Below, piece by piece: positions 17,091-25,210 of a stretch of DNA of 28,591 bases (its first letter is position 1; every line of letters begins with the position of its first letter). The stretch is from an uncultured Clostridium sp. Lineage in GTDB: Bacteria; Bacillota; Clostridia; TANB77; CAG-508. The DNA lies in NCBI GenBank assembly GCA_900554815.1, contig USIO01000019.1, forward strand, positions 1-28,591. Reading direction: 5' to 3'. Both the position numbers and the translations under genes were made by a program. The notes under the pieces are model-generated. The model was not told the origin of the DNA. It worked only from the letters and a program-made list of their open reading frames with translations, and made no database searches.

Positions 17091-18179
17091 TTGAGTAATT
17101 TGGATGAAACATTAAAAGAAGATTCAGGAGCAGAAATTTTAAAATTAATTGCTCCTGGAACAGAATTAAGAAATGGCTTGGAAAATATTTTAAAAACTAA
17201 AACTGGGGCACTAATTGTTGTTAGTGATGCAAAAGAAGTTTTGGACATTGTAGATGGAGGCTTTTATATAAATCAAGACTATACTCCATCTAGGATATAC
17301 GAATTAGCAAAGATGGATGGAGCTATTATATTAAGTGAAGACTTAAAAAAAATACTATATGCCAATGCACAACTAATTCCTTCATCAAATATTTCCACTA
17401 ATGAAACTGGCACAAGACATAGAACTGCAGAACGTACAGCAAAACAGACGGGGAAATTGGTAATTAGCATATCACAAAGAAGAAATATTATTACTATTTA
17501 TAAAGGAAATTATAAATACATTGTTGAAGAAACTGCTAAAGTATTAACAAAGGCAAACCAAGCATTACAAACTTTAGAAAAGTATAAAAAAGTATTTGAC
17601 AATAAAGTAAATTTATTAAATGAATACGAATTTAATGATATTGTTACCTTAGACAATGCAATTACCTCTATTCAAAGAGCGGAGATGGTTTGTAAAATTG
17701 CAGAGGAAGTAAAAGATTATATATATGAATTAGGAGAAGACGGAATTTTAGTTAAAATGCAATTAGAAGAATTAATGGAAGGAGTCGAACAAGAAGAACT
17801 ACTTATCATTAAAGATTACATGATTACCAAAAGGAGAAAAGACGAGCACCAAATTTTAGAACAAATTAGAAAAATGGGTTCTGAAAATATAATTGATAGT
17901 AATAAAATAGCCAATTTTCTTGGGTACGAAAACTTTGAAAATTATGAAGAAATTGCTGTGTACACGAAAGGATATAGAATTTTAAATAAAATACCAAGAT
18001 TACCAGCAAATATTATTGCAAATATGATAAAAGCATTTAAATCTTTTCAATATATTTTAGCAGCTGATATTGATAAACTAGATGCTGTAGAAGGAATTGG
18101 AGAAATTAGAGCAAGAACAATTAAACAATCTTTAAAAAGAATGCAGGAGCAGTTTATCTTTGACAATGTAATGATTTAA
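17091..18179 (+). CDS. disA: diadenylate cyclase / DNA integrity scanning protein DisA
   Basis: Makes cyclic di-AMP from two ATP while scanning DNA; 362 residues, the family length. The N-terminal cyclase domain has the catalytic MDGA (near 76-79) and GTRHRTAERTA (near 106-116). A helical linker follows, and the C-terminal helix-hairpin-helix DNA-binding domain contains VEGIGEIRA near 339-347. The start is TTG at 17091 after AGGAAG. It follows radA by 14 bases, the conserved radA-disA pairing of Firmicutes. The frame is intact, with out-of-frame CGG triplets only. Confidence 0.95.
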   Translation: MSNLDETLKEDSGAEILKLIAPGTELRNGLENILKTKTGALIVVSDAKEVLDIVDGGFYINQDYTPSRIYELAKMDGAIILSEDLKKILYANAQLIPSSNISTNETGTRHRTAERTAKQTGKLVISISQRRNIITIYKGNYKYIVEETAKVLTKANQALQTLEKYKKVFDNKVNLLNEYEFNDIVTLDNAITSIQRAEMVCKIAEEVKDYIYELGEDGILVKMQLEELMEGVEQEELLIIKDYMITKRRKDEHQILEQIRKMGSENIIDSNKIANFLGYENFENYEEIAVYTKGYRILNKIPRLPANIIANMIKAFKSFQYILAADIDKLDAVEGIGEIRARTIKQSLKRMQEQFIFDNVMI

Positions 18180-18201
18180 AAAATTAATTAGGAGGAAAAC
18201 A

Positions 18202-18966
18202 ATGAAACAGAAAGTTATTTGGATAATAGCAATTATATTAACTATTTTATTTTTAGGAATGGCTTGTTATGAAATTTATAAAAAAAATACACAAATCATT
18301 CAGAACCCAATTGTTACTATGGAAATAGAAGGCTATGGCACTGTAAAAATGGAGTTGTATCCAGATATGGCGCCAAATACAGTAGCACATTTTATAAAAA
18401 AAATAAATGAAGGTTTTTATGATGGGTTAACTTTTCACAGAACAATTCCAGACTTTATGATTCAAGGTGGAGACAAGGAAGGAACTGGAAGCGGAACATT
18501 AGACTACGCATTACCTGGAGAATTTATTGCAAATGGATATACAGAAAACACATTAAAACATGAAAGAGGAGTATTATCTATGGCAAGAGGAGACTATAGC
18601 AGTTATGGAAGCGGACTAACTTCTTACAGCTATAATTCAGCAGGAACACAATTCTTTATTGTTACAGAAGATGCTACTTATCTAGATGGATATTATACTG
18701 CATTTGGCAGAGTAATAGAAGGAATGGATATTGTTGATAGAATATCTCAATTAGAAGTAGTTTATAGAAGTTCAGAACTAGGAGAAGATGAAGAAGCTCC
18801 TAAAGACGAAGAAGGACAAACCATTCCTTCAGACAGACCTGTCAATCCACCTGCTATTAAAAGTATGAAAGTAGAAACATTTGGTGTTGACTATGGAGAA
18901 CCAGTTACGACTGAACCATTTGACTATGTAAATTGGATTTATTCGAATTATAATTTTAATTATTAA
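18202..18966 (+). CDS. cyclophilin-type peptidyl-prolyl isomerase, membrane anchored
   Basis: Proline isomerase on the outer face of the membrane, 254 residues. An N-terminal hydrophobic segment (about 6-24) ends in a Cys (GMAC), not a clean lipobox, so signal anchor is more likely than lipoprotein. The cyclophilin core follows: FHRTIPDFMIQGGD with the catalytic Arg, a GTQFFIVT strand, and YLDGYYTAFGRVIEG in place of the usual WLDGKHTVFG. The C-terminal 50 residues are acidic and Pro-rich. AGGAGG precedes the ATG. It is 22 bases after disA and six bases before the pilin-like gene, so probably one operon; the isomerase may help fold surface proteins. Confidence 0.88.
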   Translation: MKQKVIWIIAIILTILFLGMACYEIYKKNTQIIQNPIVTMEIEGYGTVKMELYPDMAPNTVAHFIKKINEGFYDGLTFHRTIPDFMIQGGDKEGTGSGTLDYALPGEFIANGYTENTLKHERGVLSMARGDYSSYGSGLTSYSYNSAGTQFFIVTEDATYLDGYYTAFGRVIEGMDIVDRISQLEVVYRSSELGEDEEAPKDEEGQTIPSDRPVNPPAIKSMKVETFGVDYGEPVTTEPFDYVNWIYSNYNFNY

Positions 18967-18986
18967 AAAGAATGGAGAACAAAAGA

Positions 18987-19926
18987 GTGAAGGAAAGGGG
19001 AATTACCTTAACTATTTTAGTAATAACTATTATTGTAATATCAATTATTGCTTCTACTACTGTATATGTAGGAATTGGTACTATAGCTAGTAATCAAGTA
19101 AAAAGATTTGAATCCGAAATGCAAATTATACAAAATAAATGTAATGAACTTATAAAACTGGGATGGGGACAAGAAGACTTTTTAAAAAATGGAACAAAAG
19201 TGGAAGAACTTGGAGACTATTCAAAAGTAGAAAAAATAAAAAACTCAATACAAAATGTTACAGGACAAAATAATATAGGAAATTACATTTATTATAATAA
19301 TGAAGGATTGGAAAGACTAGGAATAATTGATATTAATAGAGAAATTGTTATTAATATACCAGAAAAAATAATTATAGATATCAATGGAGTAAAAGATAGT
19401 AAAAATAACACTATTTATACTATAGAATGGACGGGGTATTCAGCAAATAAAAATACTAATCGGATATGGAAGAATAGATTTTGAAAATACTACTAGATAT
19501 GGTTTAACACAAAACAATAGTGAAGGAAATAATATTTCTTCATTTGTATATTCAAATGAAGAAATGAAATTAATTTTTTCAACGCAACAAAATACTTTTG
19601 AAAAAATTAATATTCCGATAAACAATTTGGAAGTTAATGGAAAATATAAATTATATTTTTCCCAATCTAATAGTACTGTAGCAACAAATAACAATAATTA
19701 TGGATGTACTATATTAAATACACAAATTACTCAAACTACAAGTACAATTAATCCTTTACTATGGTCGAAGACAACACAAGAAGATATAAAAAAATCAATT
19801 AATCAATCTATAACTTTTACAGCAACAGCTCAAACAATGTATTGGATTTGGGATTTTTCACGTTTACAAGATGAAACAGAATCTGAATTTAGAATTTATG
19901 ATGTTTATATTACAAGAATTAATTAG
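18987..19926 (+). CDS. type IV pilin-like protein with one +1 frameshift at CGG
   Basis: Secreted or pilus-type protein with a prepilin leader: KERG followed by ITLTILVITIIVISIIAS, where prepilin peptidase would cut after the Gly, then a helical stretch. Triplet reading ends at 19484; reading CGGA at 19461 as four bases gives 312 residues to 19926. The joined C-terminal part is Ser/Thr/Asn-rich and beta-like, as in the external domain of gut Clostridia pilin-like proteins. I prefer the GTG at 18987 because GGAG lies 9 bases upstream; an ATG at 18972 would add five residues but has no clear ribosome binding site. No assembly genes are visible. A long hairpin follows the stop. Confidence 0.72.
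19461..19464 (+). other. +1 frameshift site CGGA (pilin-like)
   Basis: AAT-CGGA-TAT-GGA gives Asn-Gly-Tyr-Gly and opens a frame to 19926, whereas the triplet frame stops seven codons later. Homology support is weaker than at the RadA or HemW sites. Confidence 0.68.
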
Positions 19927-19936
19927 AAATTCAATT

Positions 19937-20006
19937 AACAAGATAGGGTCTTTAGTTTAAAAATTTTGTTACAAAACTTTTAAACTAAAGACCCTATCTT
20001 GTTTTT
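19937..20006. terminator. very long, probably bidirectional terminator hairpin
   Basis: AACAAGATAGGGTCTTTAGT (from 19937) pairs with its perfect complement ending near 20002, continuing inward through a nearly complementary AAAATTTTGT/ACAAAACTTTT stretch. A TTTTT tract lies at the plus-strand end (20002-20006). It sits between convergent genes and would end both. Confidence 0.85.
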
Positions 20007-20018
20007 AAAATAAATATA

Positions 20019-20399
20019 CTACATTTGCTGGTTTCCTGGTAAAAAGTAATCTACAACACCGTAAATTAAAGCACCAATAATTGCAGCAATCCATGAAATT
20101 GAGTAGCCTGCAACAAAATATTGAGTTAGGTAAAGTGTTACAACAGCTAGCACAAATCCCACAAATCCCTTACCAAATGGACTAGCATGAAGACCCGTAA
20201 ATTTAACGATTAAATAATCTATAGCTGTTAAGACAATTGCAGCAATTATTAAAGACCAAATGCTATTAATTGTAAAACCAGGTGTAAAAAATGCTGTAAT
20301 TGCAAGAACAACAGCTGCAGCTATTAATCTACCAAGAATTTGTCCAATTACACTACCAGAATTACTCTTACTTTCTATATTAGAGTTATTATCGCTCAT
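20019..20399 (-). CDS. small membrane protein, phage holin-4-like / YvlD-type
   Basis: 126-residue protein with a polar 20-residue N-terminus and four hydrophobic segments (about 22-40, 46-66, 77-95, 102-120). It resembles the 'phage holin family 4' group, which in Firmicutes chromosomes (YvlD-like) is not phage related and has no established function. On the minus strand AGGAGGT lies 12 bases before the ATG, and TATAAT is present at 20436-20441 as a likely -10. It is the only minus-strand gene in the window and is divergent from the DUF421 gene. Confidence 0.72.
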   Translation of the reverse strand: MSDNNSNIESKSNSGSVIGQILGRLIAAAVVLAITAFFTPGFTINSIWSLIIAAIVLTAIDYLIVKFTGLHASPFGKGFVGFVLAVVTLYLTQYFVAGYSISWIAAIIGALIYGVVDYFLPGNQQM

Positions 20400-20574
20400 G
20401 AACTTAAATTACCTCCTTTTAAAATATATATATTTATTATACGAAGAATTTTTTATATTCTACATATCAATATTATTTACAAATTAAAAAAATGTATTCA
20501 AAAAAATTTTATTATGAATATTTTCCACTAAATTTGTAAAAAATATGATTGAAAATTTAATTTTGGAGGAGAAA

Positions 20575-21249
20575 ATGCTTGCGACATTTGTAAGAGTAAT
20601 TATTTTATACATATTAGTATTAATAACAATGAGACTAATGGGAAAAAGAGAAATTGGACAATTGCAACCATTTGAATTAGCAATTGCAATTATGATTGCG
20701 GATGTTGCAGCTGTACCAATGGCAGATATAGGAATCCCCATATTTAGTGGTATTATTCCAATATTAGCCTTATTAGTAATGCATTTACTATTGTCGCTAA
20801 TTAATCTTAAGAGTATATGGGCAAGAGAAATTATATGTGGAAGACCAACTATTTTAATCTATAGAGGAAAGATTGACGAAAAACAATTAAAAAAAGAAAG
20901 GTTTACAATTAATGAATTAGAAGAAAGGCTAAGAAGCAATAATGTTCCTAACATTGGAGACGTAGAATATGCTATTTTAGAAACTAGTGGACAAATAACA
21001 GTTATTCAAAAACCAGAAAAAAGGAATACAATACCACAAGACTTTAACATTGTACCAGAGTACGAAGGAATACCATATGATTTAGTAGTTGACGGAAAAA
21101 TAATGTATGAAAATTTAAAAACAATTGGAAAAGACTATACATGGTTAAAAAAGCAAGTAGAAAAATTTAAAATGAAACCTGAAGAAGCTTTATTAGTTAC
21201 AATAGATGGAAAATCACAAATTTTTTGCCAAAAAAAGGAGAAAAAATGA
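20575..21249 (+). CDS. DUF421 family membrane protein (YetF/YkjA type)
   Basis: 224 residues. Three N-terminal hydrophobic segments contain the family pattern RLMGKREIGQLQPFELAI near residues 21-38. A cytoplasmic alpha/beta domain follows, with the RPTILIYRGKI region and a C-terminal VDGKIMYENL segment. Function is not established for the family (a spore germination link is reported for some Bacillus members). I use the ATG at 20575 after TTGGAGGAG rather than the in-frame ATG at 20545, which lacks a ribosome binding site. The stop overlaps the next start (ATGA), a usual arrangement with DUF4363. Confidence 0.85.
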   Translation: MLATFVRVIILYILVLITMRLMGKREIGQLQPFELAIAIMIADVAAVPMADIGIPIFSGIIPILALLVMHLLLSLINLKSIWAREIICGRPTILIYRGKIDEKQLKKERFTINELEERLRSNNVPNIGDVEYAILETSGQITVIQKPEKRNTIPQDFNIVPEYEGIPYDLVVDGKIMYENLKTIGKDYTWLKKQVEKFKMKPEEALLVTIDGKSQIFCQKKEKK

Positions 21250-21638
21250 AAGAAATAATAATTATAGTACTTGTAATTATTATTGTGGTAACTGTTGGAA
21301 ACATAACACAAAATTACTTAGAAAAGACAAGTAATGAAATATTAGAAAAACTGGAAACACTAAAATTAGAAATAAAGAATACCAGCAAAAACAATAATAT
21401 AGATATTATAAATGATTATGTTGAACAAATTATTTCTAATTGGAAAGAAATTAATAAAAACTGGTCTATGCTTGTTATACATGAAGAATTAGATAATATA
21501 GAAATATCTTTATTAGAATTAAAAGCATCTATTGAAAACCAAAATATAGAAGATAGCCTAAAAGAAATTGAAAAATCCATGTTTTTAATAGGACATATTA
21601 AAGAAAAAGAGAATTTCCAAATAAAAAACATATTCTAA
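21246..21638 (+). CDS. DUF4363 family protein
   Basis: 130 residues with one N-terminal membrane segment (about 3-20) and an external helical domain containing the family's central Trp region (IISNWKEINKNWSMLVIHEE). The start overlaps the DUF421 stop by four bases, with AAAGGAG in front, so the two are translated together. DUF421-DUF4363 pairs recur in Firmicutes and probably form a complex; function unknown. Confidence 0.78.
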   Translation: MKEIIIIVLVIIIVVTVGNITQNYLEKTSNEILEKLETLKLEIKNTSKNNNIDIINDYVEQIISNWKEINKNWSMLVIHEELDNIEISLLELKASIENQNIEDSLKEIEKSMFLIGHIKEKENFQIKNIF

Positions 21639-21654
21639 AAACAAAAAACTAAAT

Positions 21655-21682
21655 TTGCAAAATATGTAATTTATGGTATAAT
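21655..21682 (+). promoter_or_regulatory. promoter for whiA-hemW
   Basis: TTGCAA (21655-21660), a 16-base spacer and a perfect TATAAT (21677-21682), 23 bases before the whiA start. Confidence 0.65.
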
Positions 21683-21705
21683 ATGCAAAAAAGGAGCAAT
21701 AAAAT

Positions 21706-22341
21706 ATGAGCTTTTCCTCAGATATAAAAGAAGAAATTGAAAAGCAAAAAGTTTGGAATAATAAAAGTAATATGCCACAACAAGAACAGATTGATAGAGT
21801 ATGTGTAAGAGAAGCATTCTACAAATCTGGTTTTATTAGTGACCCTAATAAGGAATACCATTTAGAAATTATATTTAAAAAAAGAAAAAATGCACAGGAA
21901 ATTGCAGATATTTTATACAAATATGAAATCAAAGTAAAAATAACAAATAGAAGAACAAATTATATTGTATATGCAAAAGATGGAGAAGAAATTGCAAAGA
22001 TTTTAGCTTTTATAGGGGCTAATGCTAGTGTTTTAAGATTTGAAGAAATAAGAGTAGTACGAGAAATGAGAAATTCTATTAATAGAAAAGTAAACTGTGA
22101 AACAGCGAACTTAACTAAAACAGTAAATGCAGCATTTGAACAAATAAAAGCAATTGAAATTTTAAATAAAAATGGAAAATTTGATAAACTAGATAACAAA
22201 TTGAAAGAAGTGGCTAAACTTAGAATAGAAAACCCTGAATTAGGACTAGAAGCAATAGGTAAACTGGTAAAACCACCAATAAGTAAATCAGGAGTAAACC
22301 ATAGACTAAAAAAAATTATAGAAATAGCAGAAAATCTATAG
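21706..22341 (+). CDS. whiA: WhiA-type DNA-binding protein, short form
   Basis: Homologue of WhiA, a regulator linked to cell division and chromosome segregation in Gram-positives. It is only 211 residues, while WhiA is usually about 300-330. The N-terminus MSFSSDIKEEI is typical. It then jumps to a block that in full-length WhiA follows the first half of the LAGLIDADG-like domain (REAFYKSGFISDPNKEYHLEI). The second half (VVREMRNSINRKVNCETANL) and the C-terminal helix-turn-helix (PPISKSGVNHRLKK) are complete. About 100 residues of the first LAGLIDADG repeat are missing without any frameshift or CGG. The gene has its own promoter and an AAGGAG site, so it is probably functional. Confidence 0.85.
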   Translation: MSFSSDIKEEIEKQKVWNNKSNMPQQEQIDRVCVREAFYKSGFISDPNKEYHLEIIFKKRKNAQEIADILYKYEIKVKITNRRTNYIVYAKDGEEIAKILAFIGANASVLRFEEIRVVREMRNSINRKVNCETANLTKTVNAAFEQIKAIEILNKNGKFDKLDNKLKEVAKLRIENPELGLEAIGKLVKPPISKSGVNHRLKKIIEIAENL

Positions 22342-22360
22342 TATGAATAAAGAGGGAAAA

Positions 22361-23505
22361 ATGAAAGAACTAGGGATTTACATACATATACCATTTTGTA
22401 AGCAAAAATGCATTTATTGTGATTTTATTTCATATGTGAATAAAGAAGAAGAGATAGAGGAATATATAAAATATTTAATATATGAAATAGAAGATGTGGC
22501 TAAGATAATTAAGCTAAATAAAAAAGAAATAATTATTAAAACAATATATATAGGAGGTGGAACACCTTCTTTTATTCATGAAAAATATATAGCTAAAATT
22601 ATTGAGTGCATATTTGATAATTATAAAGTTAGAAAAGATGTTGAAATTACAATAGAAGTAAATCCAGGAACTGTTACAAAAGAAAAACTACAAACATACA
22701 AAATAAATGGTATTAATAGACTAAGCATAGGAATGCAATCAACAAATAATAATATTTTAAAACAATTAGGAAGAATTCACAACTTCCAACAATTTTTGAA
22801 TTCATATAATTTAGCAAGAGAACTAAAATTTGATAATATTAATATTGACCTTATGATTAATTTACAAAATCAAAACATAGATGAAGAATTAGATACTATT
22901 CTAAGCTTAAATCCAGAACACTTATCGGTATATTCACTAATTATAGAAAAAGATACACCTATTTATAATATGGTAAAAAATAAAAAGTATAAATTACCAA
23001 AAGAGGAAGTAGAAAGAGAAGCATACTGGAAAATAAAAATCAAGCTAGAAGAAAATCGGATTCATACATTATGAAATATCAAACTTTTGCAAAAAACGGT
23101 TTTGAATCAAAACATAATCTAGATTGCTGGAATCAAAAAGAATATATTGGTTTTGGAGTGGCAGCTCATTCATACACAGATAAATGCAGATATTCAAATA
23201 TTACAAGTATTCAAAAATACATAGAAAATTTTGAAAAAGGAAAATCTGAGGAAAATGTTGTAATTCACGAAATACAAAATAAAACTTCTATGGCAAAAGA
23301 ATACATAATACTTAGTCTACGAACAATAAAAGGCTGTAATTTAGAAGAATTTAAAACTAAATTTGGATATGAGCTAGAAGATGGATTCTCACAAGAACTA
23401 AGTAAACTAATAAAAAACAATTTACTTATTAAAGAAAATAGAAATATTAGATTAACAAATAAAGGCATAGATTTAGCAAATTTAGTTTGGGAAGAGTTTA
23501 TATAA
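22361..23505 (+). CDS. hemW: HemW-like radical SAM protein with two +1 frameshifts at CGG
   Basis: Radical SAM protein of the HemW group (heme chaperone, once annotated as oxygen-independent coproporphyrinogen III oxidase). The ATG at 22361 follows AGAGGG. CxxxCxxC is in IPFCKQKCIYCDF, with GGGTPS and EVNPGT downstream. Triplet reading ends at 23074. Four-base reading of CGGA at 23057 and CGGT at 23097 gives 380 residues, the normal length, ending at 23505. The restored region reads ENGFIHYEISNF then CKKGFESKHN, matching the GxxxYEISNFAKxGxxxxHN block. The second CGG is in frame only after the first shift. The C-terminal HemW domain (MAKEYIILSLRTIKG) follows intact. Confidence 0.92.
23057..23060 (+). 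other. +1 frameshift site CGGA (HemW, first)
   Basis: Codon 233 is CGG. AAT-CGGA-TTC gives Asn-Gly-Phe, the conserved Gly before YEISNFA. Confidence 0.88.
23097..23100 (+). other. +1 frameshift site CGGT (HemW, second)
   Basis: Thirteen codons after the first site, AAA-CGGT-TTT-GAA gives Lys-Gly-Phe-Glu. Without this second shift the frame reaches TGA two codons after CGG. It is the only site of the nine followed by T. Confidence 0.82.
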
Positions 23506-23545
23506 AAATTCACATAAAAGTTACGGAATAAATTTAATAAAAGTA

Positions 23546-23574
23546 TTGACAAATATAAAAAATGGTTATAATAT
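23546..23574 (+). promoter_or_regulatory. heat-shock operon promoter
   Basis: Perfect TTGACA (23546-23551) with TAATAT (23569-23574) at 17-base spacing; an overlapping TATAAT at 23567 has 15-base spacing. CIRCE lies directly downstream. Confidence 0.8.
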
Positions 23575-23582
23575 ATATCAAG

Positions 23583-23609
23583 TTAGCACTCGACCATATG
23601 AAGTGCTAA
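23583..23609 (+). promoter_or_regulatory. CIRCE operator (HrcA binding site)
   Basis: TTAGCACTC, nine bases, then AAGTGCTAA. This matches the CIRCE consensus TTAGCACTC-N9-GAGTGCTAA with one mismatch (G to A). It sits between the promoter and hrcA, so HrcA represses the whole operon, including itself. Confidence 0.93.
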
Positions 23610-23622
23610 AAGAGGTGATAAA

Positions 23623-24681
23623 ATGCTTGATAATAGAAAAAAAAGAATATTACAGGCAATTATAGAAGAATATATTCACACAGCAGAGCCGGTAAGCTCA
23701 GCAGCATTATTAAATAATTATGGATTACAATGTAGTAGTGCTACAATTAGAAACGAAATGTCTGAATTAGAAAGTATTGGGCTATTAGACAAACCACATA
23801 CATCAGCAGGGCGAATTCCATCAGCTAAAGGCTATAGATTCTATGTAGATGAATTATTAAAAGATGACAACCTTAGCATAGAAGAAATTAATTATATTAA
23901 ATCCAAATTACAAACAAGAGTAAACGAAATTGAAGAACTTACTAAAATTGCAACTAATACTTTATCTGAAATTACACATTATACAAGTGTTGCTGTTAGT
24001 TCAAAAGCAGATTTACACCATATTGTAGACATTAAGTTTGTTCTATTAGGAACAAGAGTTCTAATGGCAGTAATATTAACAGATGCAGGAGCAATTAAAG
24101 AGACTATTATTAAATTTGATGCCGACATTAATGAATCACAAGTAGAAAACCTAAATCATATGTTTAACTATAAACTAAGAGGAGTTTCTTTAAATAATAT
24201 TAAACAGCCTTTTGAAAAGTACATTAAAGAAGAAATGGACAATGAAGTAAAAGTAATAAAACCAATTATTGAACAAATAAATAATGCAATATCAGAAAAA
24301 AATGATATATATTTAGAAGGAACGAATAAAATATTTGATTTCCCGGAATTCAAAAAAATTGAAATAGCAAGAAATTTTTTAAATGTATTAGATACAAAAG
24401 AACTAGTAGTAGATATATTAAACAATGGCATGGCAAAGGATATTAATGTATATATTGGGGAAGAAAACAATAATATAGAATTAAAAGACTTTAGTATTGT
24501 TACATTTAAACATTATATTGCTGGAAAAGAATTAGGTGTTATTGGAATTATTGGACCAACAAGAATGGACTATTCAAAAGTAATTTCTGTAATGAAATAT
24601 ATTAATAAAAAGCTAAATGAAAAGCCAGAAGAAGGAATGTTTTGGGAAAGGAAGAAAAATAATGGAAGAAAACCTAAATGA
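23623..24681 (+). CDS. hrcA: heat-inducible transcription repressor HrcA
   Basis: Repressor that binds CIRCE and is kept active by GroEL in related systems; 352 residues, normal length. The N-terminal winged helix contains the SSATIRNEMSELE recognition region near 38-50, followed by GLLDKPHTSAGRIPS, the most conserved block of the family. The C-terminal part holds GVIGIIGPTRMDY. AGAGGTG precedes the ATG. It is first in the order hrcA-grpE-dnaK-dnaJ and overlaps grpE by 20 bases. No in-frame CGG. Confidence 0.96.
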   Translation: MLDNRKKRILQAIIEEYIHTAEPVSSAALLNNYGLQCSSATIRNEMSELESIGLLDKPHTSAGRIPSAKGYRFYVDELLKDDNLSIEEINYIKSKLQTRVNEIEELTKIATNTLSEITHYTSVAVSSKADLHHIVDIKFVLLGTRVLMAVILTDAGAIKETIIKFDADINESQVENLNHMFNYKLRGVSLNNIKQPFEKYIKEEMDNEVKVIKPIIEQINNAISEKNDIYLEGTNKIFDFPEFKKIEIARNFLNVLDTKELVVDILNNGMAKDINVYIGEENNNIELKDFSIVTFKHYIAGKELGVIGIIGPTRMDYSKVISVMKYINKKLNEKPEEGMFWERKKNNGRKPK

Positions 24682-25156
24682 ACAACAAGACAAAAATGAA
24701 AAATTAAATCAAAAGTCAGAAGAGATAATTGAACTAAAAAAACAATTAGATGAGAAAGAAGATAGACTAAAAAGATTAATGGCAGAGTTTGACAATTTCA
24801 AAAAAAGAAGTACAAAGGAAAGAGAACATTTATACAATACTCTTATTTCAGACATTATAAAAAATTTATTACCAGTATTAGATAACCTTGAAAAAGCAGC
24901 AACAGCTGAAACAAACGATGAAGGATATAAACAGGGAATAGAATTAGTACTAAAGCAATTTAAAGAAGTATTAAAAGCTAATGGAGTACAAGAAATAGAA
25001 ACTATAGGAACAACATTTGACCCTGAAATGCATGAGGCTGTTAGTTCTGTAGTAGATGAAAACTTAGGAGAAAAAGAAATAAAAGAAGAATATAGAAAGG
25101 GATACAAAATTGGAAATAGAGTTATTAGACATGCTATGGTTGTAGTAGCTAATTAA
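24662..25156 (+). CDS. grpE: nucleotide exchange factor GrpE
   Basis: Co-chaperone that releases ADP from DnaK; 164 residues from the chosen start. A long N-terminal coiled coil (about 1-55) contains RLMAEFDNFKKRS, followed by LLPVLDNLEKA and the C-terminal beta domain with GTTFDPEMHEAV and GYKIGNRVIRHAMV, all diagnostic. I use the ATG at 24662 (GGAAAGGA upstream, MEENLNEQQ start) rather than an in-frame ATG at 24617 inside hrcA. It overlaps the end of hrcA by 20 bases. Confidence 0.95.
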   Translation: MEENLNEQQDKNEKLNQKSEEIIELKKQLDEKEDRLKRLMAEFDNFKKRSTKEREHLYNTLISDIIKNLLPVLDNLEKAATAETNDEGYKQGIELVLKQFKEVLKANGVQEIETIGTTFDPEMHEAVSSVVDENLGEKEIKEEYRKGYKIGNRVIRHAMVVVAN

Positions 25157-25210
25157 ATATGGCATTAATTTTAAAAATAATAAATAATAAAAATCAAGGA
25201 GGAAAATATT

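Noticed and set aside
23080..23097. Extra T in the TTTT run of hemW as the second frameshift
   Set aside because: It would also restore the frame (FAKNG), but the CGGT at 23097, in frame after the first shift, explains it with the same rule as the other sites. It remains the alternative.
11512..23100. Reading the six interrupted genes as pseudogenes
   Set aside because: The lesions are all the same type (+1) and in the same context (in-frame CGG). All other motifs, lengths, stops and spacing are intact, and housekeeping genes such as radA are included.
11512..23100. Systematic sequencing error inserting C before GG
   Set aside because: Not fully excluded. An error tied to GG would also hit GG in other codon positions and in dnaK, dnaJ and the island, where it is not seen. 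Raw reads would settle it.
11512..23100. P-site slippage on a heptamer-like slippery sequence
   Set aside because: The preceding codons share no pattern, and most (GAT to ATC, CCA to CAC, AAC to ACC) could not re-pair after a +1 slip. No common upstream SD-like element or downstream structure was seen.
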